From Chitinophaga pinensis (GTDB taxonomy: Bacteria; Bacteroidota; Bacteroidia; SXHM01): DNA of 54,415 bases. This document shows, in pieces, positions 11,073-19,995 of the stretch; the stretch's first letter is position 1; each line of letters begins with the position of its first letter. The stretch spans positions 1-54,415 of the forward strand of contig CAMBRL010000007.1 of NCBI GenBank assembly GCA_945870105.1. Direction: 5' to 3'. The notes under the pieces are model-generated. The model was not told the origin of the DNA. It did no database searches and saw only the letters and a list, made by a program, of their open reading frames with translations. A program made the translations under genes and the position numbers.

Positions 11073-12678
11073 CTGCCTTCAACAATGTGTTACAGAAAAG
11101 AAAGAATGAATTGAAGAACGCAAAAAAGGTAACACCTGCCTGCGATTCCAAAGTGTCTTCGCTAATGAATGAAAGCAACGTAATAATCAAAAATACGAAG
11201 TAGATATAGCCCGGTTGAAAATGGTGTGCAACCAAAGGATAGAAAAGTGAAAACAGAAACCACACCAATCCGAAGATACCGAAGGTAACTGCAATGGTAA
11301 GGTATTGGTTGTGTGCGCGCTTTCTGAAATTATCTGACAATGGTGAATTCGTTTTATTGTATTGCTCCTTATAAGAGAGCGCTACATCTCCTGTTCCAAC
11401 TCCAAAATATTTGTTCTCTTTAATAATATTTACCGCAGCTTTCCAGTATTCAAAGCGTTGCATAACCGAGTGTCCGCTGGGGTTTCCTTTTGTGCGGTAA
11501 TCTTCAAACTCCCAGAGTATTTCATAAATCCTGTCACTGAAGCTCAGTTTATCTAAATAGCGGTAATTGGCAACACCGCTTTGTATGGCAGCAATATCTT
11601 TATCTGAAAGTCGTGCAACTCCTCCGGCATCTTTGCGGTAGCCTTTTGAGGTAAGAAAACGTTCGAGTGTGAAGCAAACCAGGCTTCCGTTTTTATCTTT
11701 CTCGTCAAATTTTAAATCGCTTCGTTTGTTCCAGGCTTGTTCCAGTTCTTCCCATGAAACATAAACACCTACACGGTTTCCGTTTTCTATTCGTGTATCC
11801 TTCATCTTGTGTTGATAAGGGTTTCCAAGTGCTGTAAGGGAATCCAGTTCAGCAACATTCACTTCATTAACGTGATAAAAATCCTTAACAACGCTGCCCA
11901 GCCAAACACCTGCACCAACAACAGAAAGAATAATGACAGAGAAAAATGAAATTTTTAATGCTTTGTTATTTGTTTTTAAAATGCCATAGAAAACCGAGAA
12001 CAACGATGAAATGAAAAAGATAATCAGCCCGTTTGCGCTTTGCAACACAAAAAGGAAGAACATAAACCACAGGGCAAGTGAGCCCATCATGATTTTTTGT
12101 TGTTGACTGTATTCGTCTTTCCATTTCTCAATAAGATATGTAACAGAAAATATTCCGAGACATAACATCAGACTGAAACGGATGTGTGAAACATGTGAAG
12201 TCATTTCACGCATGTTGGTTACTATCTTGCCTGAAAAACCATACAGATTGTAAACTCCCACCATGGTTTCGCAGAAAAGTGCAAACAGAAAAATATGTAA
12301 CACCGTTCTGAATTTTTTTTCGGAAAGAACAGGTGTGCTTGACAAAATGAGCGGAAGCAACAGCAAAGGCAGTTTTGTTTTCAGGTCTTTCAGCGCGTAG
12401 GCAAAATCAGTGGTCCAGAGTAAGCCGATGAGATGCAGCAGATAAAGCGAAGCAAGTGCTACTGCAATTTTATTTTTGAAAAAGAGATTAAATTTTTCTT
12501 TCAGCCCGCCTTCAAGCAGCCAGTTGACCAGCAATACAATCATAGAAATGCTTATCAGCACCTTGGAAAGCGGCATACCAATAACAGCCATTGCCAGTGC
12601 GGCAACATAAACCTGTGGATGATATGGCCTGATAAACCCTAGTATTTTATTCATTGTCAGCGAAGATAAGTATTGCAC
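11059..12678 (-). CDS. O-antigen ligase/polymerase family membrane protein (WaaL/Wzy-like) with large extracytoplasmic loop
   Basis: Multiple TM helices; RFEYWKAAVNIIKENKYFGVGTGDVALSY motif; about 150-aa hydrophilic insertion. Confidence 0.8.
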   Translation of the reverse strand: MQYLSSLTMNKILGFIRPYHPQVYVAALAMAVIGMPLSKVLISISMIVLLVNWLLEGGLKEKFNLFFKNKIAVALASLYLLHLIGLLWTTDFAYALKDLKTKLPLLLLPLILSSTPVLSEKKFRTVLHIFLFALFCETMVGVYNLYGFSGKIVTNMREMTSHVSHIRFSLMLCLGIFSVTYLIEKWKDEYSQQQKIMMGSLALWFMFFLFVLQSANGLIIFFISSLFSVFYGILKTNNKALKISFFSVIILSVVGAGVWLGSVVKDFYHVNEVNVAELDSLTALGNPYQHKMKDTRIENGNRVGVYVSWEELEQAWNKRSDLKFDEKDKNGSLVCFTLERFLTSKGYRKDAGGVARLSDKDIAAIQSGVANYRYLDKLSFSDRIYEILWEFEDYRTKGNPSGHSVMQRFEYWKAAVNIIKENKYFGVGTGDVALSYKEQYNKTNSPLSDNFRKRAHNQYLTIAVTFGIFGLVWFLFSLFYPLVAHHFQPGYIYFVFLIITLLSFISEDTLESQAGVTFFAFFNSFFLFCNTLLKADEHP

Positions 12679-13870
12679 TGAAAAAGGAATAGAAAATAAC
12701 GCCTGCCTGTCGCTCTAACATTGATTCGGTAAAAAAGCTGATGGCAATAACTGTAAAAAATGCAGCGCCAAGAAATTGTTTTTTCTTTAGAGCGTGAGCA
12801 ATTCCAATGATGATGGAGAACAGCAAAGCAAACAAGCCGGGCAGGCCGATGGCGGCCCATGTCTGCATAAACTGATTGTGGTAGTTCAGGTTTTTTTTAA
12901 CGATGCTATCGTAATTATTTTGTTGTGCTTTTTTTAGCAGTTCATCTTTTGCATCGCCAGTACCCACGCCTGAGAGTGGGTGTTCGCGAATAACTTCTAC
13001 GCCTGTTTGCCAGATAGCCAAACGCAGGTAAGAAGAATAGTTTACTGCATTTGTATCATTTAAAAAGTGGTTCAGCTCATTTTGTGTAGTCTGAAAGCGT
13101 TGGCGGGTTGCCGGAATAAAATAAAGAGAAACAACACCTGTTATCAATACTGAAAACAAAATGAGTACTCCTTTTAATCTGTTTTCATTTTTAATCAAAT
13201 AGAAAATTGCTCCACAACTTATTACTACAAAATAGGCAACAATCTGAGCGCGTGCAGAGAGCAATATAATTACAAGGGTTAAAAAAAGAAATGCAACAAT
13301 GTAAAGTGCTTTCCTATTATTTTTCTCTTCCCCGAATAAAAAATACAACGCTACAAAAGCCGCGAATACAAGATACATAGCATAATGACCCACATGAAAA
13401 AACCAGGAGAGTTTGTAGTAATAAAAATAATTTTCGCCAGTAGTGTAAGTGAGATAGCCCGAACGAACAACGCAAACAACGGCTGAAAGTAATGCAGCAA
13501 TCAAAAATGTTTTAAGAATGAAATCTGTTTTGCCCTTCAATGTAGATGATGCAATTACCAACGGAAAAAGAAGCAACGGAACTTTAAGTAAAAGATCGGT
13601 TTGTGCGTATGCAGTATTTGATGAATAGAAAAAACCTGCACAATAAAAGAGATACAACACTGCAAAGATTAGTGCATTTCCGTTTGCAAGAACTAACTGA
13701 AATTTTGCTTTCAGATTTCCGGAAAATAACCAGACAGCAACCATGAGTGCAATACCCGGCCAAACAGGAACAGCCTGCTTCTGAAAGGGCATTACTGCTG
13801 CTGTATACAGCAGTGAAATGAGCAGCAATGTTTCAGTTGTATTACCGAAATATTTCCGGGCTTGCTGCAA
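12647..13870 (-). CDS. O-antigen ligase/polymerase family membrane protein
   Basis: Multiple TM helices; RLAIWQTGVEVIREHPLSGVGTGDAKDEL motif. Confidence 0.82.
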   Translation of the reverse strand: MQQARKYFGNTTETLLLISLLYTAAVMPFQKQAVPVWPGIALMVAVWLFSGNLKAKFQLVLANGNALIFAVLYLFYCAGFFYSSNTAYAQTDLLLKVPLLLFPLVIASSTLKGKTDFILKTFLIAALLSAVVCVVRSGYLTYTTGENYFYYYKLSWFFHVGHYAMYLVFAAFVALYFLFGEEKNNRKALYIVAFLFLTLVIILLSARAQIVAYFVVISCGAIFYLIKNENRLKGVLILFSVLITGVVSLYFIPATRQRFQTTQNELNHFLNDTNAVNYSSYLRLAIWQTGVEVIREHPLSGVGTGDAKDELLKKAQQNNYDSIVKKNLNYHNQFMQTWAAIGLPGLFALLFSIIIGIAHALKKKQFLGAAFFTVIAISFFTESMLERQAGVIFYSFFSAILIFADNE

Positions 13871-13893
13871 ATTGTTTTAGTTTAAAGTTTAAA

Positions 13894-13962
13894 CGTCATG
13901 CTGAACTTGTTTCAGCATCTTATACTAAATACTCTGATCCGCCTTAGGCGGACAGGGTGACG
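13894..13962. repeat. Dispersed-type palindromic repeat (GTCATGCTGAAC...CAGCATCT ... CCGCCTTAGGCGG ... GGTGACG)
   Basis: Internal CTGAACTTGTTTCAG and CCGCCTTAGGCGG palindromes in the gap between two minus-strand genes. Confidence 0.6.
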
Positions 13963-13975
13963 AATTACTGTCTAT

Positions 13976-15655
13976 TTATTTCTTTACCGGAGCTGCAAGC
14001 AGTGCTGTATATCTTGCTTTATCAGCCAAGACACTCAATGCTTCTTTAATGTCAGGGTCATTGTCTAACAACGATTCCACACGGCCTTTCTGGTAATAGT
14101 AGCGCGATACAATTTCTGATTTCATCAGGTCTTTTATTTCTTCTTTAAATGTTTCGAGGTCTTCGGTTTTATTGTGACTGAGTTTTGCTTTCAGTGCTTC
14201 GTATTCCGTTTCCACTTCTTTAAAATATTTTTCCTTTTCTGCAGTTTCTTTAAATGCTTTTACTACATCTTCGCTCTTGGTAGAGTATTCATACTCTTTA
14301 TCAGCAATAAAGGCAATGAACTGATTCATGATTTCATCGGTAATCTGAAAATCTTTTACCGCAGCAATTGTCGGGTTCTCACGTTTATACTTTGTTGTAA
14401 AATCAAAGATGAGACTCTTATTACTCAATGCTCTTACAATCTGTGAATACGAAACAGCTTCGAGTACTATATCGGGTAACACGCCACCACCATCAAAAAC
14501 AGGGCGTCCGTTTTTAGTTGAAAACTGTTTCATCAGCGAGTCTGGAACTTTGCCTACGCTGCCATCTTCATTGCGATGAGCATAATCCAATGCCTGTATG
14601 CAGCGGCCACTGGGGATATAATATTTTGCGGTAGTAACTTTCAGTTGTGTGTTGTAAGAAAGCGGGCGTGTGGTTTGCACCAAACCTTTTCCGTAAGAAC
14701 GTTGTCCTATGATTACTCCACGGTCAAGATCCTGAATAGTACCCGATACAATTTCGGATGCAGAAGCCGAGCCGCTGTTTACCAAAACCACCAGCGGAAT
14801 ATCAAGATCTAATGGAGTGTTTGCAGCTTTGTATGTTTTTTCCCACTCCTTTACTTTTCCTTTTGTGCTTACTACCAGTTGTCCTTTTTCAACAAAGAGA
14901 TTACTAAGACTTACCGCTTCATTCAGCAGTCCGCCCGGGTTTCCGCGCAAATCCAATACAAGCGCTTTCATTCCTTTTTTCTCTTTCAGTTCTTTAAAAG
15001 CTGCTTCTACTTCATCAGTGCATTTATCGGTGAACTGGTTGAGTTTGATGTAGCCCACTTCATTGTTCAACATATCGTAATGCGGAACAGATTTTACTTT
15101 TATCTCTTCGCGCATGATTGTTTTTTCAATCGGCTTATCAACGCCATCGCGTTTTACAACCAACTTCACTTCTGTGTTAGGTTGGCCTTTTAAAATCTTG
15201 CTGATGTCTTCGGTATTTTTTCCTTCGGTTGATTTTCCGTCCACCTGAATAATTTCATCACCCGCTTCCAGTCCTGCTTTTTGTGCAGGTGAATTTTCAT
15301 ACGGTTCGGCAATTAAAATCTTTTTTTCTTTGGTGCGGATGAGTGCGCCAATGCCTCCGTATTGTCCGGTTTGCATGAAACGGAAATCTTCAATGTCCGA
15401 TTCAGGAATGTAATTGGTGTAAGGATCCAGCGATTCCAACATGCCTTCAATACCTGTTTTCATCAGGTCGCCCGGCTTGGTTTCGTCAACGTAATAGAGG
15501 TTGAGTTCTTTGAACAGCGTAACGAAAATATCGAGGTTCTTGGTTATCTCAAAGTAGTTGTCAACGTAGGACGAGTTAAGAAATGCAATACCCGAAAAGG
15601 TGATTGCAAGAATAAGTCCTTTAGTTCTGATTGATAAATCTTTTAGTCTTTTCAT
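13976..15655 (-). CDS. S41 family C-terminal processing peptidase with PDZ domain
   Basis: PDZ: YGGIGALIRTKEKKILIAEPYENSPAQKAGLEAGDEIIQVDG; catalytic region LVNSGSASASEIVSGTIQD, GQRSYGKGLVQ. Confidence 0.93.
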   Translation of the reverse strand: MKRLKDLSIRTKGLILAITFSGIAFLNSSYVDNYFEITKNLDIFVTLFKELNLYYVDETKPGDLMKTGIEGMLESLDPYTNYIPESDIEDFRFMQTGQYGGIGALIRTKEKKILIAEPYENSPAQKAGLEAGDEIIQVDGKSTEGKNTEDISKILKGQPNTEVKLVVKRDGVDKPIEKTIMREEIKVKSVPHYDMLNNEVGYIKLNQFTDKCTDEVEAAFKELKEKKGMKALVLDLRGNPGGLLNEAVSLSNLFVEKGQLVVSTKGKVKEWEKTYKAANTPLDLDIPLVVLVNSGSASASEIVSGTIQDLDRGVIIGQRSYGKGLVQTTRPLSYNTQLKVTTAKYYIPSGRCIQALDYAHRNEDGSVGKVPDSLMKQFSTKNGRPVFDGGGVLPDIVLEAVSYSQIVRALSNKSLIFDFTTKYKRENPTIAAVKDFQITDEIMNQFIAFIADKEYEYSTKSEDVVKAFKETAEKEKYFKEVETEYEALKAKLSHNKTEDLETFKEEIKDLMKSEIVSRYYYQKGRVESLLDNDPDIKEALSVLADKARYTALLAAPVKK

Positions 15656-15668
15656 CTGTTAAAATAGT

Positions 15669-15890
15669 TTAGGGAACCGGGTCATATCCATGTCCTCCCC
15701 AGGGATTACAGGATACAACGCGTTTAATGGTAAGCCACAATCCTTTGAACGGACCGTGTTTTTGTAGCGCCTCAACACCGTATTGCGAACAGGTAGGTGT
15801 GTAGCGACATGCAGCACCCAGCAATGGTGAAATGGCTGCCTTGTAAAAGCGGATAAGAAAAATAAAAAAATTACTGAGCAGGCGTTTCAT
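15669..15890 (-). CDS. yidD: Membrane protein insertion efficiency factor YidD
   Basis: [60 protein letters not shown]. Confidence 0.95.
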   Translation of the reverse strand: MKRLLSNFFIFLIRFYKAAISPLLGAACRYTPTCSQYGVEALQKHGPFKGLWLTIKRVVSCNPWGGHGYDPVP

Positions 15891-16290
15891 ACTTAGATAA
15901 ACGTTGTAAAATTAGAATTATTTTATCCTCTGCTAATTTATATTCGGGCAGCTCGGCACCTACGTAAATAAGCATGATGGCCAGCTTTTTATTTTGTTCA
16001 GTCAGCGCTGTGTAAAGCGTGTGTTTATTTTTACGGTAGGCTTCGCGCATCAGGCGTTTTATGCGGTTGCGGTCTACTGCGCGCGGAAATCTTTTCTTTG
16101 GTGCAGTCATCATTACCTGTGCGGGATACTTTATTTCAGTTCCGATAGCTGTCGGGACTTCCAGTGTAATTACTTTAAAGGGATGCACCAGAAATGATTT
16201 ACCTTCTTTTGCCACTTGCTCAATAAGCTTGCGGCTGCTTAATCGTTCGTCTTTAGAGAAGGTTTGCTTTTCTTTTACCACAGATTTCAC
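15871..16290 (-). CDS. rnpA: Ribonuclease P protein component
   Basis: [37 protein letters not shown] signature; overlaps yidD; start GTG at 16290 or 16281. Confidence 0.93.
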   Translation of the reverse strand: MKSVVKEKQTFSKDERLSSRKLIEQVAKEGKSFLVHPFKVITLEVPTAIGTEIKYPAQVMMTAPKKRFPRAVDRNRIKRLMREAYRKNKHTLYTALTEQNKKLAIMLIYVGAELPEYKLAEDKIILILQRLSKYETPAQ

Positions 16291-16306
16291 AGATTAACAC
16301 AGATTA
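16277..16306. repeat. Short direct-repeat element (CACAGATT)x3
   Basis: ACCACAGATTTCACAGATTAACACAGATTA. Confidence 0.65.
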
Positions 16307-16399
16307 GTTTTGGGCTTTAATTAAAGTATGTGTGTTTCTACTGAACAAAGATAAAGGGAATGCGGGATGGTTGGTTGTTAAAAAATGTTAGTGGGTTTT

Positions 16400-16457
16400 G
16401 TCACACTGAGCTTGTCGAAGTGTCGTTTACTAAATGCTTCGACAGGCTCAGCATGAC
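16400..16457. repeat. Dispersed-type inverted repeat (CTGAGCTTGTCGAAG ... CTTCGACAGGCTCAG)
   Basis: GTCACACTGAGCTTGTCGAAGTGT and TGCTTCGACAGGCTCAGCATGAC arms. Confidence 0.75.
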
Positions 16458-16458
16458 T

Positions 16459-16953
16459 TTATTTCTCCTTCTTCTTCCACACCTTAGCACCTAAAATTGT
16501 AAACCCGTAAAACGGTTTTTCTTTCGGGGCTTGTTCTGTAAGCGTAAGCGGTTTTTTTACTTGCGTTAGTGTATCGGGCGGGGCAGCAATAAAACGGTAA
16601 ACAGGTGTTTTTGTATTGGCATCTTTTTTCAATACTCCTGAAAAATCTTTTGCATAAAAGGTGATGCTGTCGCGGATTAAAAATCCGTTTTCCTGGATTG
16701 TTTTAGTCAATACAGTATCGTTTTGTGCCCACCAGTAAAAACCTTTGCATTGTTCATTACCATCAAAATCAATGGTGCAAAAAACGCTGTCGTGAAAGGC
16801 ATAAACCGTTTTATCACTTTGATACAAATCAATTTTAGCTCTGCCCATAACAGTTTGTACCGTGTTGCGCCTCATGCCTAATTCCAGTTTGGTTGATTGC
16901 GCCAAACTTGAAACGACAGAAAGAAAGAAACAAAAGAAAAGGGTTGATTTCAT
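16459..16953 (-). CDS. Hypothetical secreted protein with signal peptide
   Basis: MKSTLFFCFFLSVVSSLAQ signal sequence; LGMRRNTVQTVMG resembles SmpA/BamE-like repeats. Confidence 0.6.
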   Translation of the reverse strand: MKSTLFFCFFLSVVSSLAQSTKLELGMRRNTVQTVMGRAKIDLYQSDKTVYAFHDSVFCTIDFDGNEQCKGFYWWAQNDTVLTKTIQENGFLIRDSITFYAKDFSGVLKKDANTKTPVYRFIAAPPDTLTQVKKPLTLTEQAPKEKPFYGFTILGAKVWKKKEK

Positions 16954-16978
16954 CGGGGACTAAATTACGGAATTGGTT

Positions 16979-17068
16979 CGTCATTGCGAGGCACGAAGCA
17001 ATCTCCTGTATGAACTACTGGTTATTATTATGAGATTGCTTCAGGGCGAAAAGCCCTTCGCAATGACG
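16979..17068. repeat. REP-like inverted pair, family A
   Basis: CGTCATTGCGAGGCACGAAGCAATCT ... AGATTGCTTCAGGGCGAAAAGCCCTTCGCAATGACG. Confidence 0.8.
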
Positions 17069-17071
17069 GGT

Positions 17072-17755
17072 CTACTCAATCACCTTCTTCTGCACCACTT
17101 CACTTAACGGACTAATCCCTTTAGCATTTCCGGCCCAGTAATAAATGTAATAAGTAACGCCTACTTCCAGATTTCTGAATACTTTTTTTCGTGTGCGGTT
17201 AAGTTCAAAAATAATAACAGAGTCATGCAAGGCAGCAGATACTTCGCTAAAAAACAATTTGCCGCTCTCAACATAAACTCCATGAGGTAATGGTTTGTCT
17301 GTTAAAATAGCTCCGTAAGAATCAGCATTCTCTACTTTGGGGCAAATGGTTAGAAGCTCGCGGCTGCTGCCTCTTTTTACGGTTACTTTGCATTGTTCAG
17401 GTACATTTTTTCTTCCTACATATTGCAGCGTAGGTTTAAACCCAGCAAGTTCAATAATAGCAGCATTGTTATTAGCCCGCTTATCTACATAATCAGCCAG
17501 CAAATCGGTTGCTTTGAACAGTTTCTTTAATTTACTTTGCAGTGCAGACATCGGATTTCTATGTCCTTTGTAGGCCGAGAATGTGTCTGTATATTCTTTT
17601 ATCACGTCTGCGTATTCTTCTTCTGTCAAGTCAGGATGAGGAAAATGTTCGGGGTGACTGTACACTCCGCTCTTAATTTTAGAAACGGCAAGGCCAACAC
17701 TACCGGGTTTAAGAAAATGGTAGTCTCTTTTGCAACGCACTTTTTTAATCTGCAT
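17072..17755 (-). CDS. Hypothetical protein with fibronectin-III-like C-terminus
   Basis: 227 aa intact ORF; C-terminal VGVTYYIYYWAGNAKGISPLSEVVQKKVIE resembles an FN3 strand pattern. Confidence 0.6.
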   Translation of the reverse strand: MQIKKVRCKRDYHFLKPGSVGLAVSKIKSGVYSHPEHFPHPDLTEEEYADVIKEYTDTFSAYKGHRNPMSALQSKLKKLFKATDLLADYVDKRANNNAAIIELAGFKPTLQYVGRKNVPEQCKVTVKRGSSRELLTICPKVENADSYGAILTDKPLPHGVYVESGKLFFSEVSAALHDSVIIFELNRTRKKVFRNLEVGVTYYIYYWAGNAKGISPLSEVVQKKVIE

Positions 17756-17849
17756 AGGCTTGTGTTAAATTGATTTATAAGTAGTTATAGTTCAACGAAA
17801 GCATAAACTGTTTGATGAAATAACTGATTTAACCTGGTTTTTTTTCGGC

Positions 17850-18290
17850 AACGTGTTGTAGCTTTATGAATTAACTTGTTCAGCAGACGAAGTAATCTGT
17901 TCAAAATAATTTAACGTTTTGTAGGTTTATGAATTAACTTGTTCATCAGGTGAAGTAATCTGTTCAAAAAAATTTAACGTGTTGTAGCTTTATAAAATAA
18001 CTTATTAATCAGACGAAGTAATCTGTTTGTAATAATTTAACGTGTTATAGCTTTATAAAATAACTTGTTCATCAGACAAAGTAATCTGTTCGAAATAATT
18101 CAACGTGTTATAGCTTTATAAATTAACTTGCTCATCAGAAGAAGTAATCTGTTCAGAATAATTTAACGTGTTGCAGGTTTTTGTTTTAACCTGCTCAACC
18201 GCTAAAGCTATTTGTTGAAGAAAATTTAACGTGTTAAATGTTTTTATTACGATTACTTGCTCTGTTAACTCGGTTTCAATGAACGATTGT
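17850..18290. repeat. Seven-unit 63-bp tandem repeat array (three about 21-bp sub-repeats per unit)
   Basis: Units start at 17850, 17913, 17976, 18039, 18102, 18165 and 18228, every 63 bp; consensus AACGTGTTGTAGCTTTATRAATTAACTTGTTCATCAGACGAAGTAATCTGTTCAAAATAATTT. Confidence 0.95.
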
Positions 18291-18412
18291 ATAACAACTT
18301 GCTCTGTACAGCAAGCTATAAGCCTACATGTAGCAGTTAATTAATGTAACGTACAAATAAATAAAGAACCGGAACTGATACTTGATGAAACGCACTAGAC
18401 TTGGTCGGCAAG

Positions 18413-18435
18413 GGTTTAGTGCTGTTTACTAAACC
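18413..18435. other. Perfect 8-bp hairpin GGTTTAGT-gctgttt-ACTAAACC
   Basis: Direct reading of sequence. Confidence 0.6.
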
Positions 18436-18576
18436 GTGGTGCTAATGTAGGGAGATTTTTGATGATTGCAAATAAGGAGGAAGAGGAAATTTATGAACGA
18501 TACGTTTATCAAGGATAATTTGTAGGTTTGGAGGAGAGAAGGATATATAAATTTCAGTGTTTAATAAAAATAAATA

Positions 18577-19134
18577 ATGAAAATTGACATTGGCAAATAT
18601 TTAAGAGAGCATCTGCCTTATAGTATTGAAACAATGTTTTCTCATCATGTTTACAAAATTAAATATCATGAAAAGATTATTGATGATAACCAAATTCTTA
18701 GAGGCGTTTTTGTTGGCTCTATAACAAAAGGAAGGATGATCTTAGAAGTCTTAGGAATTAAGCTACATGCTAATGGAGAAATCCAAGAGGATCCGAATTT
18801 GACAAAGGATAAAATAGGAGAAGATAACAAGAACACTAGTGTATATGCAGATAATCTAGGAGGTAAACTCGTTAACGTAGTAGATTTAAAAAATAATTTT
18901 CCTGACGAAATGGAGAATATTAAACATTATCTCATTGCTGCAAATAAATATGAATTACACTTAACAAAACAGCGCTATGAAGTAGATTTGAAAAAATATG
19001 ATAAAGCATTACCTTTTATATTAAAGTTAATAGATGAACACATTTACTTAAATTGCGCTGAAAATAGATTAATTAGAGAAGACCTACTAAAAAACAATAG
19101 GACTTTACGAGAATTATTTGAAGCGAATTATTAA
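18577..19134 (+). CDS. Hypothetical protein
   Basis: 185 aa intact ORF in AT-rich DNA; TAGGTTTG promoter-like box at 18523-18530. Confidence 0.6.
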   Translation: MKIDIGKYLREHLPYSIETMFSHHVYKIKYHEKIIDDNQILRGVFVGSITKGRMILEVLGIKLHANGEIQEDPNLTKDKIGEDNKNTSVYADNLGGKLVNVVDLKNNFPDEMENIKHYLIAANKYELHLTKQRYEVDLKKYDKALPFILKLIDEHIYLNCAENRLIREDLLKNNRTLRELFEANY

Positions 19135-19198
19135 CTTTTGTAACTCTAAATCTGCTTTATTAAACTGTAGTTTAATTATTAATATAATTGAAAGAAAC

Positions 19199-19864
19199 AT
19201 GAGATTTATATTTCTGTTATTTATATCCCCTATTTCACTGTTTGCACAGGATACAGAAAAGTTGCAATCAACTTTGGATAGTCTTGAAAAAGAAAAAGAA
19301 AAAGCATCCAAACAAATAGAGAATATTGATAAACAAATCAAAGATATAAATCAAGAAATATTTAAAACAGTTACCAAAAAAAATAGTGCGGATGGAGTAG
19401 TTATTAAAACCATCAATTCAACTGATATATTTGATACAAGAAATTGGACAACTAAATTGGGTACAATTCCTCCAAATTTTACATTATTAGGATATGATGA
19501 TAAATCTCCAGATTCATTTAAGTATTATTTAGTAAACTATAATGGTACGTCAGGTATTGTATTTACATCTGATGTAGAAACGATAATACAAGAACGAACA
19601 AGGTTAACAAAGGAGGAGATACTACTAAAAAATAGGCAAGAACAAATTGAATCACTACAAAAAAAATATGGGAAAGTAAACGGAGAGAGAATATATAATG
19701 AGTCCATTTGGATTGGAATGACAAAAGAAATGATAGTTGAAAGTTGGGGAAGTCCGAATGATATAAATAAAACCGTTGGTTCTTGGGGTGTGCACGAACA
19801 ATGGATTTATAATTCAACTTATTTATATATTGAAAATGGTATTTTGACTAGTTGGCAAGATTAA
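19199..19864 (+). CDS. Hypothetical secreted coiled-coil protein with C-terminal SmpA/BamE-like motif
   Basis: Start moved to ATG at 19199: MRFIFLLFISPISLFAQ signal peptide; KLQSTLDSLEKEKEKASKQIENIDKQIKDIN coiled coil; IWIGMTKEMIVESWGSPNDINKTVGSWGVHEQWIYNSTYLYIENGILTSW. Confidence 0.65.
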   Translation: MRFIFLLFISPISLFAQDTEKLQSTLDSLEKEKEKASKQIENIDKQIKDINQEIFKTVTKKNSADGVVIKTINSTDIFDTRNWTTKLGTIPPNFTLLGYDDKSPDSFKYYLVNYNGTSGIVFTSDVETIIQERTRLTKEEILLKNRQEQIESLQKKYGKVNGERIYNESIWIGMTKEMIVESWGSPNDINKTVGSWGVHEQWIYNSTYLYIENGILTSWQD

Positions 19865-19957
19865 TATAGCCCAACTAATAACATTTGTAATATCGTGTCA
19901 TCAATCTACATCTTCAAGGCCACAAACATGGTTTTGTTAATATTCTTGTAAAATTTT

Positions 19958-19990
19958 TTGTAAAAACATTTAATGACTTACATAGTTTTG
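19958..19990 (+). promoter_or_regulatory. Predicted Bacteroidota promoter driving the 20.0 kb RNA candidate
   Basis: TTG at 19958-19960, 22-nt spacer, TAGTTTTG at 19983-19990 (TAnnTTTG). Confidence 0.6.
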
Positions 19991-19995
19991 CAATG

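Noticed and set aside
17850-18290. CRISPR array
   Set aside because: Repeats are contiguous 63-bp units with no unique spacers, and no cas genes are present.
17850-18290. Functional repeat protein gene
   Set aside because: All frames inspected on both strands contain stops in most units; only two divergent units are open in one minus-strand frame.
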